The notes under the pieces were generated by a model. The model was given only the letters and a program-made list of their open reading frames with translations. It did not search any database and was not told where the DNA came from. DNA of 64,000 bases, from assembly GCA_046330395.1 (NCBI GenBank), contig JAXLSS010000019.1, positions 1 to 64,000 of the forward strand, given 5' to 3'. The DNA is from Ga0077560 sp046330395. GTDB taxonomy: Bacteria; Actinomycetota; Thermoleophilia; Miltoncostaeales; Miltoncostaeaceae. Shown here piece after piece: positions 16,895 to 29,852 of this stretch. A program made the position numbers and the translations under genes. Numbering within the stretch: position 1 is the stretch's first letter; each line of letters opens with the position of its first letter.

Positions 16895-17773
16895 GTGTCA
16901 GACTCACCGTTGACCGCGATCGAGTTCGAGCGCCTCATGGCGTCCGCATCGCGCACGCCCGGAATGACCGACACCACCGACGCCACCACCGCTCCCGCCG
17001 CCGTCCAGGTGGTGTTCGAGACCGCCGGCGTTGAGGTGCACTACGGCCCGGTGCTGGCCCTGCACGACGTCAACATGCAAATCCAGCAGAACCGGATCAC
17101 CGCCCTCATCGGGCCCTCCGGCTGCGGCAAGTCCACGTTCCTGCGCTGCCTCAACCGCATGAACGACCTCATCCCCGGCGCCCGCGTGGACGGCACCATC
17201 ACCTTCCACGGCGAGGACATGTACGCCCCGGACATCGACGCGGTGGACGTGCGCCGGCGCATCGGCATGGTGTTCCAGAAGCCCAACCCGTTCCCCAAGT
17301 CGATCCGCGAGAACCTGGCCTTCGGGATGCGCGTCAACGGCATGAAGGTCACCGACGAGCGCATCGAGCAGGTGCTGCGCCGCGCCGCCCTGTGGGACGA
17401 GGTGAAGGACAAGCTGGACAAGGACGCCTACGCGCTGTCCGGCGGCCAGCAGCAGCGGCTGTGCATCGCGCGGGCCATCGCGGTGGAGCCTGAGGTGATC
17501 CTGATGGACGAGCCCTGCTCGGCCCTGGATCCCATCTCCACGCTGGCCATCGAGGACCTCATGCGCGAGCTGCGGCGCGACTACACCATCGTGATCGTGA
17601 CCCACAACATGCAGCAGGCGGCGCGCGTGTCCGACCACACCGCGTTCTTCACGGTCAACCAGCGCGAGGGCGCCCGCTACGGGATCCTGGGCGAGTACGG
17701 GGCCACGGAGGAGATCTTCCGGGCGCCGAAGGACCAGCGCACCCAGGACTACATCACCGGCCGGTTCGGCTGA
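16895..17773 (+). CDS. pstB: Phosphate ABC transporter ATPase PstB
   Basis: A 292-residue ATPase energising PstSCA. Walker A is GPSGCGKSTFLRCLNRMNDL, signature LSGGQQQRLCIARAIA, Walker B VILMDEPCSALDP, and the H-loop VIVTHNMQQAARVSDHTAF. The N-terminus is about 40 residues longer than usual if the GTG at 16895 (after GGGAGA) is used; a shorter start at the ATG near residue 24 (MTDTTD) is possible. No phoU gene follows; the next gene is the convergent acnA. Confidence 0.93.
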   Translation: MSDSPLTAIEFERLMASASRTPGMTDTTDATTAPAAVQVVFETAGVEVHYGPVLALHDVNMQIQQNRITALIGPSGCGKSTFLRCLNRMNDLIPGARVDGTITFHGEDMYAPDIDAVDVRRRIGMVFQKPNPFPKSIRENLAFGMRVNGMKVTDERIEQVLRRAALWDEVKDKLDKDAYALSGGQQQRLCIARAIAVEPEVILMDEPCSALDPISTLAIEDLMRELRRDYTIVIVTHNMQQAARVSDHTAFFTVNQREGARYGILGEYGATEEIFRAPKDQRTQDYITGRFG

Positions 17774-17792
17774 CGCCGCCGGTGGCGGTGCC

Positions 17793-17830
17793 CGCCGCCG
17801 CCCGCCCGTGACGGCGGACGGCGGCGCGCG
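17793..17830. terminator. GC-rich hairpin between pstB and acnA
   Basis: A run of GCCGCCG-type bases followed by a complementary CGGCGG/ACGGCGGC run lies between the convergent stops. The stem is imperfect, so the call is tentative. Confidence 0.4.
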
Positions 17831-17836
17831 GGACCG

Positions 17837-20521
<2,685 letters not shown>

Positions 20522-20570
20522 AGGCCTCTCCTGTGTCGAGTTTTCCGATTCCCCGACAGGCTATCGAAGC

Positions 20571-20602
20571 GCGACGGCCGGGCGGTTGTGCCCGGCCGTC
20601 GC
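20571..20602 (-). terminator. Hairpin after first DUF11 gene
   Basis: A perfect 13-base stem (GCGACGGCCGGGC with GCCCGGCCGTCGC), six-base loop, 28 bases beyond the stop codon at 20630 and before the acnA start region. Confidence 0.65.
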
Positions 20603-20629
20603 AGCGTGTGGTTCGGGACCTCCGGTGCG

Positions 20630-22210
20630 TCAGCCGGTGACGCTCGGAATGCCCCCGGCGCCCACGGGGCTCACCGCCATGGCCAGACGGCCGGTGATGG
20701 CCACGCCACACGACGCCGTCACCCTCGCGGTGTGCTGGGCCGCGGTGTGCGCGCCCCGGGCCACGTGCAGGGACACCCGCACCGACCGGGAGGCCCCGGG
20801 CGCCAGGGTGCCGAGCTTCACGGTGAGCACGCCGTTCACCAGCGACCCGCCGGCGGGCAGGCCGGTGAGGGTCACCTGCTGCGGCACGCGGTACCGCAGC
20901 ACCGCGTTGGTGGCCGATGCCGACTTCGAGCGGTTGGCGGCCCGCAGGGTGATCCCCGTGATCTGCCCGGCCACCACGCGGCGCGTGCCCAGCACGGCTA
21001 CGGACATGGCCGCCTTGGGGCAGGTCTGGCCGGACTGCGTACCGGTGCCCGAGGGGGTCACCGGCGCGCCGCACACCACCACCACGCTGGCCGAGGCGCT
21101 GTCGTTGGCCGGGTTGACGTCACGGCCCGAGGCGGGCGTGCTGTCGCCACCCACCGCCACCCGCACGCTGGCGGGCACGGTGCCGCACTGGGCGGCGGTC
21201 ACCGACGTGGAGGCCACGAAGCCGATGCTCTGCCCGGGGGCCAGCACGCCGGTGGTGGGCGTGCCCGGCGCCGGGGCGAGGTTGCCCAGGGTCGGCGCGA
21301 CCAGGTGGATGTCCGCGATGTTCACGGGCGAGTTGCCCGTGTTGGTCACCGGGACGGTCCAGGTGATGCTGTTGCCCGGGGTCGTGGTGGCGACGCTGGG
21401 CGTGATGCCCACCCCCAGGTCCACCTGGCAGCCGGCCACGGTGGTGGTGGCGGTGGCCGTGTTGTCGGCGGTGTTCGCCTCGGGGCGGTCCGAGAGGCCC
21501 GTGGTGGCCGTCTGGTCCATGCTGCCCGTGGCGCACGACTGACCCGTGATGGGACCCGTCACCGTGTAGGTGAGCGACTGGCCGGGCTTGAGCAGCTCAT
21601 CCGGGGGCTTGGACGTGCTGTCCGGCGTCAGCGGCGTGTCGCTGATCCCCGGGACCTTAGTGACGACCGAGCTCACCGGGATGCCCACGTCGGGCTGCAG
21701 CTCCGGCGAGATGTCCGGGTAGCCGTCGTGCGTGACGGTGACGGTCCAGGTGCCGGTCTGCCCCACCGTGCCCGTGGGCGGGCCGGTGATGCTGATCTTC
21801 AGGTTGGGCAGGCACCGCTTGGTGGCCTGGGACACGGCCGCGTTCTGCGGCGTGGTGTCACCCGGGTTGGTGATCGTCCAGGTCAGCGTCTGGTCCGGGA
21901 ACATGTCCACCTTCACCACGCCCGGGTGCCGCCCCGGCGCGAAGTCGGTGGGCTGCTTGCGGTTGCTGGGAGTGGGGGTGAAGAAGTTGTTGCCGTCACC
22001 CGTGCGGCGCACGGGGATGGTGACGGTGTCGGGGTTCGGGTTGTCGTACCCGAAGTAGCCCACCAGGCCGTCCTTGCCGCCCAGCATGGTGCAGTCGGCG
22101 GTGGGGGTCACGGGGGCGGATGTCGCGACCGCGGGGACTGCCAGCGCTGAGCCGGCCAGCACCATCATCGGGATCGTGCGGCGCCGCGTGCGGCGCGTCC
22201 GGTCACTCAT
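20630..22210 (-). CDS. Secreted DUF11-repeat protein with C-terminal VTG (paralogue 1)
   Basis: A 526-residue exported protein. The start at 22210 gives a basic n-region (RTRRTRRR) and hydrophobic signal ending near AVATSA. An N-terminal module (CTMLGGKDGLVGYFGYDNPN to FAPGRHPGVV) is shared with paralogue 2. It is followed by DUF11-type beta-sandwich repeats (TWTVPVTNTGNSPVNIADI) and a C-terminal domain starting CPKAAMSVAVLG. The chain ends IPSVTG. No transmembrane helix or classical LPxTG sorting signal is present at the C-terminus. Likely a cell-surface or secreted structural protein; function unknown. Confidence 0.85.
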   Translation of the reverse strand: MSDRTRRTRRRTIPMMVLAGSALAVPAVATSAPVTPTADCTMLGGKDGLVGYFGYDNPNPDTVTIPVRRTGDGNNFFTPTPSNRKQPTDFAPGRHPGVVKVDMFPDQTLTWTITNPGDTTPQNAAVSQATKRCLPNLKISITGPPTGTVGQTGTWTVTVTHDGYPDISPELQPDVGIPVSSVVTKVPGISDTPLTPDSTSKPPDELLKPGQSLTYTVTGPITGQSCATGSMDQTATTGLSDRPEANTADNTATATTTVAGCQVDLGVGITPSVATTTPGNSITWTVPVTNTGNSPVNIADIHLVAPTLGNLAPAPGTPTTGVLAPGQSIGFVASTSVTAAQCGTVPASVRVAVGGDSTPASGRDVNPANDSASASVVVVCGAPVTPSGTGTQSGQTCPKAAMSVAVLGTRRVVAGQITGITLRAANRSKSASATNAVLRYRVPQQVTLTGLPAGGSLVNGVLTVKLGTLAPGASRSVRVSLHVARGAHTAAQHTARVTASCGVAITGRLAMAVSPVGAGGIPSVTG

Positions 22211-22330
22211 AGGGGCGCTCCTTTGGTTGCCACTGCCCGGCACGGGGGTCGGTCCGAGCGGCAACCCTAGTCACGATTCGCGCACACCGCAGACGGCTCG
22301 GCGAATTTGGCGACCTCACACCGCCGGATC

Positions 22331-22412
22331 AACGACGAGGGGCCGGTTCTCGAAGAACCGGCCCCCTCGGACCCGCATCGTCGTCGGGGAGTGACTACCC
22401 GGTCACGGCCGG
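22331..22412. repeat. 82-base duplicated 3'-end module, copy 1
   Basis: Covers the last codons of paralogue 2, its TAG in the ancestral frame, and its hairpin. It is nearly identical to 23797-23877 at the end of paralogue 3, differing mainly in the hairpin loop and a few single bases. Confidence 0.8.
22337..22368 (-). terminator. Hairpin after paralogue 2
   Basis: GGGGCCGGTTC and GAACCGGCCCC pair around a short TCGAA loop, just downstream of the stop of the DUF11 gene at 22403. Confidence 0.7.
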
Positions 22413-23668
22413 CCCCACACCAGCTGAGGCTGTGCGGGGGACCCATCGGAGGGGACCTGGATCTCCGGACAGGCGACCTTCACATCCGCCGAGGCGCTGT
22501 CGTCGGCAGGGTTGACGTCGCGTGCCACGTCGGGGGTGGTGTCGGATCCCAGCGACACGCTCACGTGGGCGGAGAGGGTGCCGCACTGGGCGTCACCCAC
22601 CACGGCGGACGCGATGAAGTCGATGCGCTGTCCCGGGGCAAGCAGGCCGCCGGCCGGTGTGCCGGGCGCCGGCGCGAGCTGGCCCAGCTCGGGCGACACC
22701 AGGTGGATGTCCTCCACGCGCACCGCAGACCCGCCGGTGTTGGTGACCGGGACGGTCCAGTTGACGGTGCTGCCGGGGATCGCGACCCCCACATCGGGGA
22801 TGAGCCCCAGGGCCAGATTCTGGTGGCAGCCGTCGCCGGGCCCCACCGCGGTCGTGGCGACGTTGTCGGCGGCGCGGTAGTCCGAGCCATCGGTGAGCGC
22901 CGTGGTCACCTCCAGGTTGCCGGTGGTACACCCGAGGGCGGGGTCCAGGGTGTAGATCAGCACGTCGCCGGGCATGAGTCGCCCGTCACTCGGCACGGAG
23001 GACGCGTCGGGCGAGAGGGTCTGGTCCAGCGATGTCAGCCGGGTGTGGATTGAGCTGACCGGCGTGCCGATTGCGGCCTGCAGCCCTGGGGAGATGTCGG
23101 GGTACCCGTTGTTCTTCACGGCGACGATCACGGGTGCGGGGCGTCCCACCGTCACCGGGCGGGTGATGCTGACCACCATGTTGGGCAGACACCGCTTGGT
23201 GGCTGCCGAGGCTGACGCGGTGTGGGGGACGACGACGACCGGGTGCAACAACCCCACGATGTCCCCGTAGATCGTCGCGAGCCTCCACGTCACGACCTGG
23301 TCGGGCGCCATATCCAGCGTCACGACTCCGGGATGCCGGCCAGGCGCGAACGTGGTGGGCCCCTTGTTGGTCTGGCGTCGCAGATTGAACCAGTTGGTGG
23401 CGACGGTCTGACTCACGCTCGGCGACACGAACACGCTGGTGACGTGCTGGATGGTGACCCTCTGCGAGTTCGGGTTGTCATACCCGAAGTACGCGAGCAG
23501 GCCATTCCTGCCGCCCGGCAGCGTGCAGTCGGCGGTGGGCTTCACGTGCAGCGCATGCGGGTCGGGTGTCGGGGTGGTGTCCGCGGTCGCGGACATCGCG
23601 ACCACGGGAACCGCGACGCTCGCCAGCACGAGCAGGCAGCGCCATGAACGACGCGTCCGGTGAACCAT
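22403..23668 (-). CDS. Secreted DUF11-repeat protein lacking the C-terminal domain (paralogue 2)
   Basis: A 421-residue exported protein closely related to paralogue 1: signal peptide (HRTRRSWRCLLVLASVAVP), N-terminal module CTLPGGRNGLLAYFGYDNPN to FAPGRHPGVV, then DUF11-type repeats (NWTVPVTNTGGSAVRVEDIHL). It stops early at QPQLVWGRP. The C-terminal DUF11-like domain present in the other paralogues is missing. The nucleotides after the stop still encode PAVTG and TAG in a shifted frame, so the gene seems to have suffered a deletion plus a one-base frame change at its end. Terminator hairpin at 22337-22368. Confidence 0.8.
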   Translation of the reverse strand: MVHRTRRSWRCLLVLASVAVPVVAMSATADTTPTPDPHALHVKPTADCTLPGGRNGLLAYFGYDNPNSQRVTIQHVTSVFVSPSVSQTVATNWFNLRRQTNKGPTTFAPGRHPGVVTLDMAPDQVVTWRLATIYGDIVGLLHPVVVVPHTASASAATKRCLPNMVVSITRPVTVGRPAPVIVAVKNNGYPDISPGLQAAIGTPVSSIHTRLTSLDQTLSPDASSVPSDGRLMPGDVLIYTLDPALGCTTGNLEVTTALTDGSDYRAADNVATTAVGPGDGCHQNLALGLIPDVGVAIPGSTVNWTVPVTNTGGSAVRVEDIHLVSPELGQLAPAPGTPAGGLLAPGQRIDFIASAVVGDAQCGTLSAHVSVSLGSDTTPDVARDVNPADDSASADVKVACPEIQVPSDGSPAQPQLVWGRP

Positions 23669-23796
23669 TGGGGGCCCTCTCCTCGGTTTCGTCCTCCAAC
23701 CGGGCACGAGGGTCGATCTGAAGACCACACGGCGGTCGCAATCAAGACCCGACGCCGCCGAACCGCTGAATCTGTGTGCTTCGGGGCGGGCCCCCA

Positions 23797-23877
23797 AACG
23801 ACGAGGGGCCGGTTCGCAAGGAACCGGCCCCTCGGACCCGCATCGTCGTCAGGGAGTGACTACCCGGTGACGGCCGG
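23797..23877. repeat. Duplicated 3'-end module, copy 2
   Basis: Partner of 22331-22412; includes the hairpin, the TAG stop of paralogue 3 and its final PAVTG codons. Confidence 0.8.
23803..23833 (-). terminator. Hairpin after paralogue 3
   Basis: GAGGGGCCGGTTC pairs perfectly with GAACCGGCCCCTC around a five-base loop, 27 bases beyond the stop at 23860. Confidence 0.7.
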
Positions 23878-25212
23878 CTTCACACCGCTCACCAGCGGAC
23901 GCACGCTGGCCGGGAGGGTCGCCGACGCCGAGGTGGCGCAGGTGGCCGACACCGATGCCGCGTGCTGACGGCGTCCCACCGCGCTGCGCAGCAGGTGCAC
24001 GCCCAGGGTGAGGTGCTTGGTGGTGCCCTTGGAGAGCGTTCCGAAGTTCACGATCACCACGCCGTGGCGCATCCGCACGTTGGCGGGACGGGAGTCCACC
24101 ACGTAGCCGGCGGGAAGCCGGTACGTGAGCCGCACGTTCTGCGCGTCGGTGCGCGCGGTCACGGCGAGGCCCACGGTGGAGACCTGACCGGCGAACGGAC
24201 GCCTCGCCGCGGCGATGACCACCCGCACCACCGTCTTGGGACACACCGCGGGCTGCGGGGTGCCGGTGATGGTGGCCGGCGACGGGCTGCCCGTGAGCTG
24301 CTCCACCGGCGGGGTCGTGGCGCAGGTGCCGCCGTTCACCTGGGTGGTGGCGGTGGCCGAGTTGTTGCCCGCGTTGGCGTCCACGGCTCCGGCACCCGTC
24401 AGCGCCACCGTGGCGGTGTTGCTGACCGTGCCGCACGCGCTGGCCGCCGCGTCGGACGTGGCCTGGTACGACATGGTGCCGCCCGGCGCCAGGACGTCGC
24501 CGGGGTTGCCGGCCGCGGGCGTCAGCGACGCGCCGTTGTCATCGACCTTGATGCGGCTCACGGGCACATCGGAGTTGCCGGTGTTGGTGACGGTGACCGT
24601 CCACTTCATCGGGTCGCCCGGCGCGTACGAGGCGCTGTTGGCCACCTTGCTGATGGCCAGGTCGGCCGTGCAGCTGACCGGCACCGAGATGGTGTCGGTG
24701 TCGTTGGAGGTGTCCGACTGGGCCACGTCCACGGTCATGTCGGCCGTGTTGCTGACGCTGGCCTTCGCGCAGATCTTCGCGGTGAAGCGCTGCTGCACCG
24801 TGTAGACGACCGCGCGGTTGGGGTACAGCATCCCGTCGGCCGGGACGCCGTAGTCGGGGTCGGGCTTGATGTCGAACGCGCCCAGCGCGGGATCGTTCAC
24901 ATGAATGGCCGAGAGCGGGATGCCGACCGTGGCTCCAATCGGGTCGGCCGCGCCGGGGTACCCCGCGTGCCACACGATGATCTTCCAGGTCACCATCCCG
25001 GGCGTGATCGTGGCGGGCCCCTGCTTGCTCAGCTCGAGGTCGGGCTTGCAGACCGGCAACGTGACGTTGTTGCTGAACGCGATCACGTCGGACGGCGCCA
25101 CGCAGGTGGGGCCGTTGGCGGACGCGGTTCCGGCGAAGGCCATTGCGGCCAGCGCCGCCGGAACGATGGTCAGGCCGAGCCGACGAAACGCCGTGGACCT
25201 GTGGGTGCGCAT
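23860..25212 (-). CDS. Secreted DUF11-repeat protein with C-terminal VTG (paralogue 3)
   Basis: A 450-residue exported protein. Signal peptide at residues 1-33 (HRSTAFRRLGLTIVPAALAA to TASA). It lacks the N-terminal YFGYDNPN module of paralogues 1 and 2 and consists of three DUF11-type beta-sandwich units (LELSKQGPATITPGMVTWKI; LAISKVANSASYAPGDPMKW; CPKTVVRVVIAAARR). It ends VKPAVTG. The ATG at 25212 follows AGGAAGGAAC. Cell-surface role inferred; no enzymatic motif. Confidence 0.85.
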   Translation of the reverse strand: MRTHRSTAFRRLGLTIVPAALAAMAFAGTASANGPTCVAPSDVIAFSNNVTLPVCKPDLELSKQGPATITPGMVTWKIIVWHAGYPGAADPIGATVGIPLSAIHVNDPALGAFDIKPDPDYGVPADGMLYPNRAVVYTVQQRFTAKICAKASVSNTADMTVDVAQSDTSNDTDTISVPVSCTADLAISKVANSASYAPGDPMKWTVTVTNTGNSDVPVSRIKVDDNGASLTPAAGNPGDVLAPGGTMSYQATSDAAASACGTVSNTATVALTGAGAVDANAGNNSATATTQVNGGTCATTPPVEQLTGSPSPATITGTPQPAVCPKTVVRVVIAAARRPFAGQVSTVGLAVTARTDAQNVRLTYRLPAGYVVDSRPANVRMRHGVVIVNFGTLSKGTTKHLTLGVHLLRSAVGRRQHAASVSATCATSASATLPASVRPLVSGVKPAVTG

Positions 25213-25567
25213 GAAGTTCCTTCCTCATCACACGGGCCAGCGGGCGGCCCGGTCGCAGTGTTCACGACTATCGTGCCGTCGCGTGTTGCCATCAAGAACC
25301 ACCGGCGGGGGAGCACGCGGCTACCCGAAGGAATAGACCGCACCGAGATTGCATGAGGATTTCGGAGATATCGTGGAATCCCGCAGATTTCGAGTGCTGG
25401 AATGCCGCACTTCGCCGGTGTCGGACCTGCCGCTCTAGGCATGCGAAACCGATCGGTTCTCCGGCCCGTGCACCGGTCTCGGCGGTGCGGTCAGCGGGGC
25501 ATGGCCGGAACGTGAACGGGGCGCCCCGTGGGGCGCCCCGTGACCTGCTCGATGGTGCGGGTTGAAA
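25213..25567. other. 355-base gap between DUF11 genes 3 and 4
   Basis: No convincing gene. It holds the upstream region of paralogue 3, a hairpin after paralogue 4 (25517-25540), and a relatively AT-rich patch at 25345-25420 with imperfect direct repeats (TGGAATCCCGCAGATTTCG at 25374, TGGAATGCCGCACTTCG at 25399). A 20-base stretch at 25371-25390 matches 1471-1490 at 18 positions. Confidence 0.5.
25517..25540 (-). terminator. Hairpin after paralogue 4
   Basis: Two GGGGCGCCCC blocks two bases apart can form a strong stem 28 bases beyond the stop at 25568. Confidence 0.55.
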
Positions 25568-26821
25568 TCAGCCGGTGACGGCCGGCAGCACCACGCTGGG
25601 CGCCGGGGTGACGGCCGTGCGCACCAGGGTGGAGGCCCCGGCCGCGCAGGTGGCCGTCATGGTGGCGCGGTGGGTGCGCTTGGCCGCCGACCTGCTGAGC
25701 GCCAGGCGCAGGCCCACGGTGCGTGAGGCACCCGGGGCCAGCGTGCCCACCTCCACCTGCAGCACGCCGCCGCGCAGGGTGGCGCCGGAGGGCACCCGCA
25801 GCAGGGCCGCACCCGACGGCACGCGGTAGCGCAGCATGGCGTTCTTCGCGTCCGCCGAGCCGCTGTTGGTACCGGTGAGCACCACGGTGGTGACGGCGCC
25901 GGCCTTGGCCCGGGCCGCGGCGCGCACGCGCACCTTCAGCGTGGTGGCCGGGCACTGCACGGTGTGCACCGCCGGGACCACGGCCGGCGTGACCGGGGTG
26001 CTCGGGGTGTCGGTGGGCGGGGTCGTGACGCAGGTGCCGCCCGTGATGGTGACCAGGCCGGTGGCCAGGTTGTTGGAGTTGTTGATGTCCGCCAGGCCGT
26101 AGTCGGCGCTGATGGACGCGGTGGCCACGTTGCTGAGCGTGCCGCAGTGGCCCTCCGAGCTCACCGAGCCCTTGTAGTGCACCACGGCGCCCGGGGCCAG
26201 CCAGCCGTCGCCGGGGGCGTCGCTGGTGACCAGGTTGGCGATCATGGGGTCGCCCACCGTGATGTCCTTCATCGGCACCCAGGTGGTGCCGCGGTTGGTG
26301 AGGGTGATGGTCCAGTTGACCGCGTCGCCCTGCGTGTAGGTGGCCTGGTCGCCGGCCTTGGTGATGGCGATGTCCACCAGGCAGTTCTTGATGGGCGAGT
26401 AGAACGTGGCCGTCTCGTCGGCCGGGGTGGGGGTGGCGCCCGTGGTGAGGTGCACGGTGGCGTCGAAGCCCACGGCGCTCTTGTCGCCGGCACAGACCTC
26501 GGCGCCGAAACGGCCGGTCTGCGTGTAGTCCAGGGTGGCCCCGGGGATGAGCACGCCGTTGGCGGGCATCCGGTTGGGGGCGATGTTGAGCCGCTGGAAC
26601 AGCGGGTTGTCCACCACGATGTCGGCCACCGGGATGTTCACGGAGCCGGTGTTGGTGACGTGGGTGGTCCAGGTGCCGGGCTCGTAGGCCGTGAGCGAGC
26701 TGGGGCCGGTGACCGTCACCGACACGTCGGGGGCCGGCGCTGCCGCCGCGGAACCGACGAAGCCCGCCAGACCGGCGAGGGCGATGGGGGTGGCGATGAC
26801 TGCGCGGCGGAGTGACGTCAT
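25568..26821 (-). CDS. Secreted DUF11-repeat protein with C-terminal VTG (paralogue 4)
   Basis: A 417-residue exported protein. The ATG at 26821, after AAGGAAAGGG, gives a clean signal peptide (TSLRRAVIATPIALAGLAG to SAAAA). Three DUF11-type units follow (VSVTVTGPSSLTAYEPGTW; IAITKAGDQATYTQGDAVNW; CPATTLKVRVRAAARA). It ends VVLPAVTG, which looks like LPxTG with an extra residue but has no following hydrophobic segment or basic tail, so it is not a classical sortase substrate. Closest in layout to paralogue 3. Confidence 0.85.
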   Translation of the reverse strand: MTSLRRAVIATPIALAGLAGFVGSAAAAPAPDVSVTVTGPSSLTAYEPGTWTTHVTNTGSVNIPVADIVVDNPLFQRLNIAPNRMPANGVLIPGATLDYTQTGRFGAEVCAGDKSAVGFDATVHLTTGATPTPADETATFYSPIKNCLVDIAITKAGDQATYTQGDAVNWTITLTNRGTTWVPMKDITVGDPMIANLVTSDAPGDGWLAPGAVVHYKGSVSSEGHCGTLSNVATASISADYGLADINNSNNLATGLVTITGGTCVTTPPTDTPSTPVTPAVVPAVHTVQCPATTLKVRVRAAARAKAGAVTTVVLTGTNSGSADAKNAMLRYRVPSGAALLRVPSGATLRGGVLQVEVGTLAPGASRTVGLRLALSRSAAKRTHRATMTATCAAGASTLVRTAVTPAPSVVLPAVTG

Positions 26822-26993
26822 TTTCGGCGGAACCCTTTCCTTGGAGCGTCCGTGCGCCCGACCCTGCCCGGCAGGGCGACCGACGCATCCGACGTCGGCT
26901 CGGGCACGACATACTCTGCGCTTTTCCCAACTCCTGCGCGCCCGGCATGCGGTGGGTTGCACCCTGGCCCCTCGGGGGGGTCGGGTGGGGGCG

Positions 26994-28679
<1,686 letters not shown>

Positions 28680-28688
28680 CGCCGAGGC

Positions 28689-28694
28689 AGCGTA
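28689..28694 (-). promoter_or_regulatory. -10 hexamer TACGCT, leaderless type
   Basis: On the minus strand TACGCT lies nine bases before the ettA ATG at 28679. Confidence 0.45.
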
Positions 28695-28816
28695 ACCAAC
28701 ACCCGGGTGTCGCCGCCGCTCAAGTCCGGGTGCGCTACCGTCGAGGTGAGCTGAATGAGCAGCGAAGCGTTGCGAGCGCGGTCCGAGTCGCTCGCGGAAA
28801 CCCCCGAGGAGGGGTG

Positions 28817-29044
28817 ATGGCAACACTGAAGTTCCCGACCGCTCAGGCCGACGCGGCCACCGGTTGGGTGGCTCGCCTGTCCAACGGCGAGTGGACGCAC
28901 TACCACCGCGCCGACTGCGCGTACGCCCGCGAACTGCACGGACCCGTCCGTGACGTGGTGCGGGGCCCGTGGCGCTACCTGTCGCACCATTGGACGCCGT
29001 GCCCCCTCTGCCAGCCGCCCGTGGAGAACGAACGGGCCGCCTGA
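28817..29044 (+). CDS. Small putative zinc-binding protein
   Basis: A 75-residue protein starting at an ATG after GGAGGGG. The core HYHRADCAYAREL followed about 25 residues later by WTPCPLCQPP matches the YHxxxCxxL...PCxxCxP pattern of Ada-like or nuclease-associated zinc modules. Here the module makes up most of the protein, with no catalytic domain attached. It diverges from ettA. A nucleic-acid-binding role is possible but not shown. Confidence 0.7.
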   Translation: MATLKFPTAQADAATGWVARLSNGEWTHYHRADCAYARELHGPVRDVVRGPWRYLSHHWTPCPLCQPPVENERAA

Positions 29045-29114
29045 GGCACGCGCTTCCCCTTCGCTAGCCTGTACCCCGGTTTCGTGTCGGGGCGAAGAGC
29101 GGAGGGGTGAGGCG

Positions 29115-29852
29115 GTGGACAGCACGGATGCGACGTTCGCGCAGGACGTCATCGAGCGGTCCCGCGACGTCGCGGTGGTGGTGGACTTCTGGGCGCCCTG
29201 GTGCGGCCCGTGCCGCCAGCTGACCCCGGTGCTGGAGGCCGCCGTGGCCCGGCACGAGGGTGACGTGGAGCTGGTGAAGGTGAACATCGACGAGAACCCT
29301 GCCCTCGCCCGCGAGTACCGGGTGCAGAGCATCCCGTTCGTCACCGCCTTCCGCGACGGTGCGCCGGTGAGCAGCTTCGTGGGGATGCAGGGTCAGCAGG
29401 CCGTGGACGCCTTCATCACCCGGCTGGTGCCCTCCAAGGCCGACCGTCTTGCGGCCGAGGGCGACGAGGACTCGCTGCGGCAGGCCATCACGCTGGACGC
29501 CGGGCACACCGGCGCCCGCCTGGGCCTGGCGCGCCTGCTGCTGGCCGATGGCCGCACCGATGAGCTCGAGGACCTCCTCACCCCCATCTCCTTCGACCCC
29601 GCCGCGGCGGGCATGCTGGCGCGCGTGCGCCTGGCCGGTGACACCGACCCGGACGTGATGGCGGGCCTGCAGGCCGTGGAGGACGAGCGCTGGGAGCAGG
29701 CGCTCACCCACCTGCTCGACGCCGTCCGCGGCGCCAAGGACGACCGCCGCGACGCCCTGCGCGCGGTAATGGTGGGTGCCTTCGGGGCCCTGGGCGAGCA
29801 TCACCCGCTCACCGTTCGGTTCCGGAAGCGGCTGGCGCAGGCGCTGTACTAG
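29115..29852 (+). CDS. Thioredoxin-TPR protein, CnoX/YbbN-like
   Basis: A 245-residue cytoplasmic protein. Residues 1-105 are a thioredoxin domain with the intact active site FWAPWCGPCRQLTP and cis-proline segment QSIPFVTAFRDG. Residues 110-245 form helical TPR-like pairs (DSLRQAITLDAGHTGARLGLARLLLADGR, partly quoted). This layout matches CnoX/YbbN chaperedoxins, which protect proteins from over-oxidation and pass them to GroEL. The GTG at 29115 is used because it aligns with the domain start. Confidence 0.88.
   Translation: MDSTDATFAQDVIERSRDVAVVVDFWAPWCGPCRQLTPVLEAAVARHEGDVELVKVNIDENPALAREYRVQSIPFVTAFRDGAPVSSFVGMQGQQAVDAFITRLVPSKADRLAAEGDEDSLRQAITLDAGHTGARLGLARLLLADGRTDELEDLLTPISFDPAAAGMLARVRLAGDTDPDVMAGLQAVEDERWEQALTHLLDAVRGAKDDRRDALRAVMVGAFGALGEHHPLTVRFRKRLAQALY

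Noticed and set aside
26540..26821. Classical LPxTG sortase signal in paralogue 4
   Set aside because: LPAVTG has an extra residue and is not followed by a hydrophobic stretch or basic tail; it is the extreme C-terminus.
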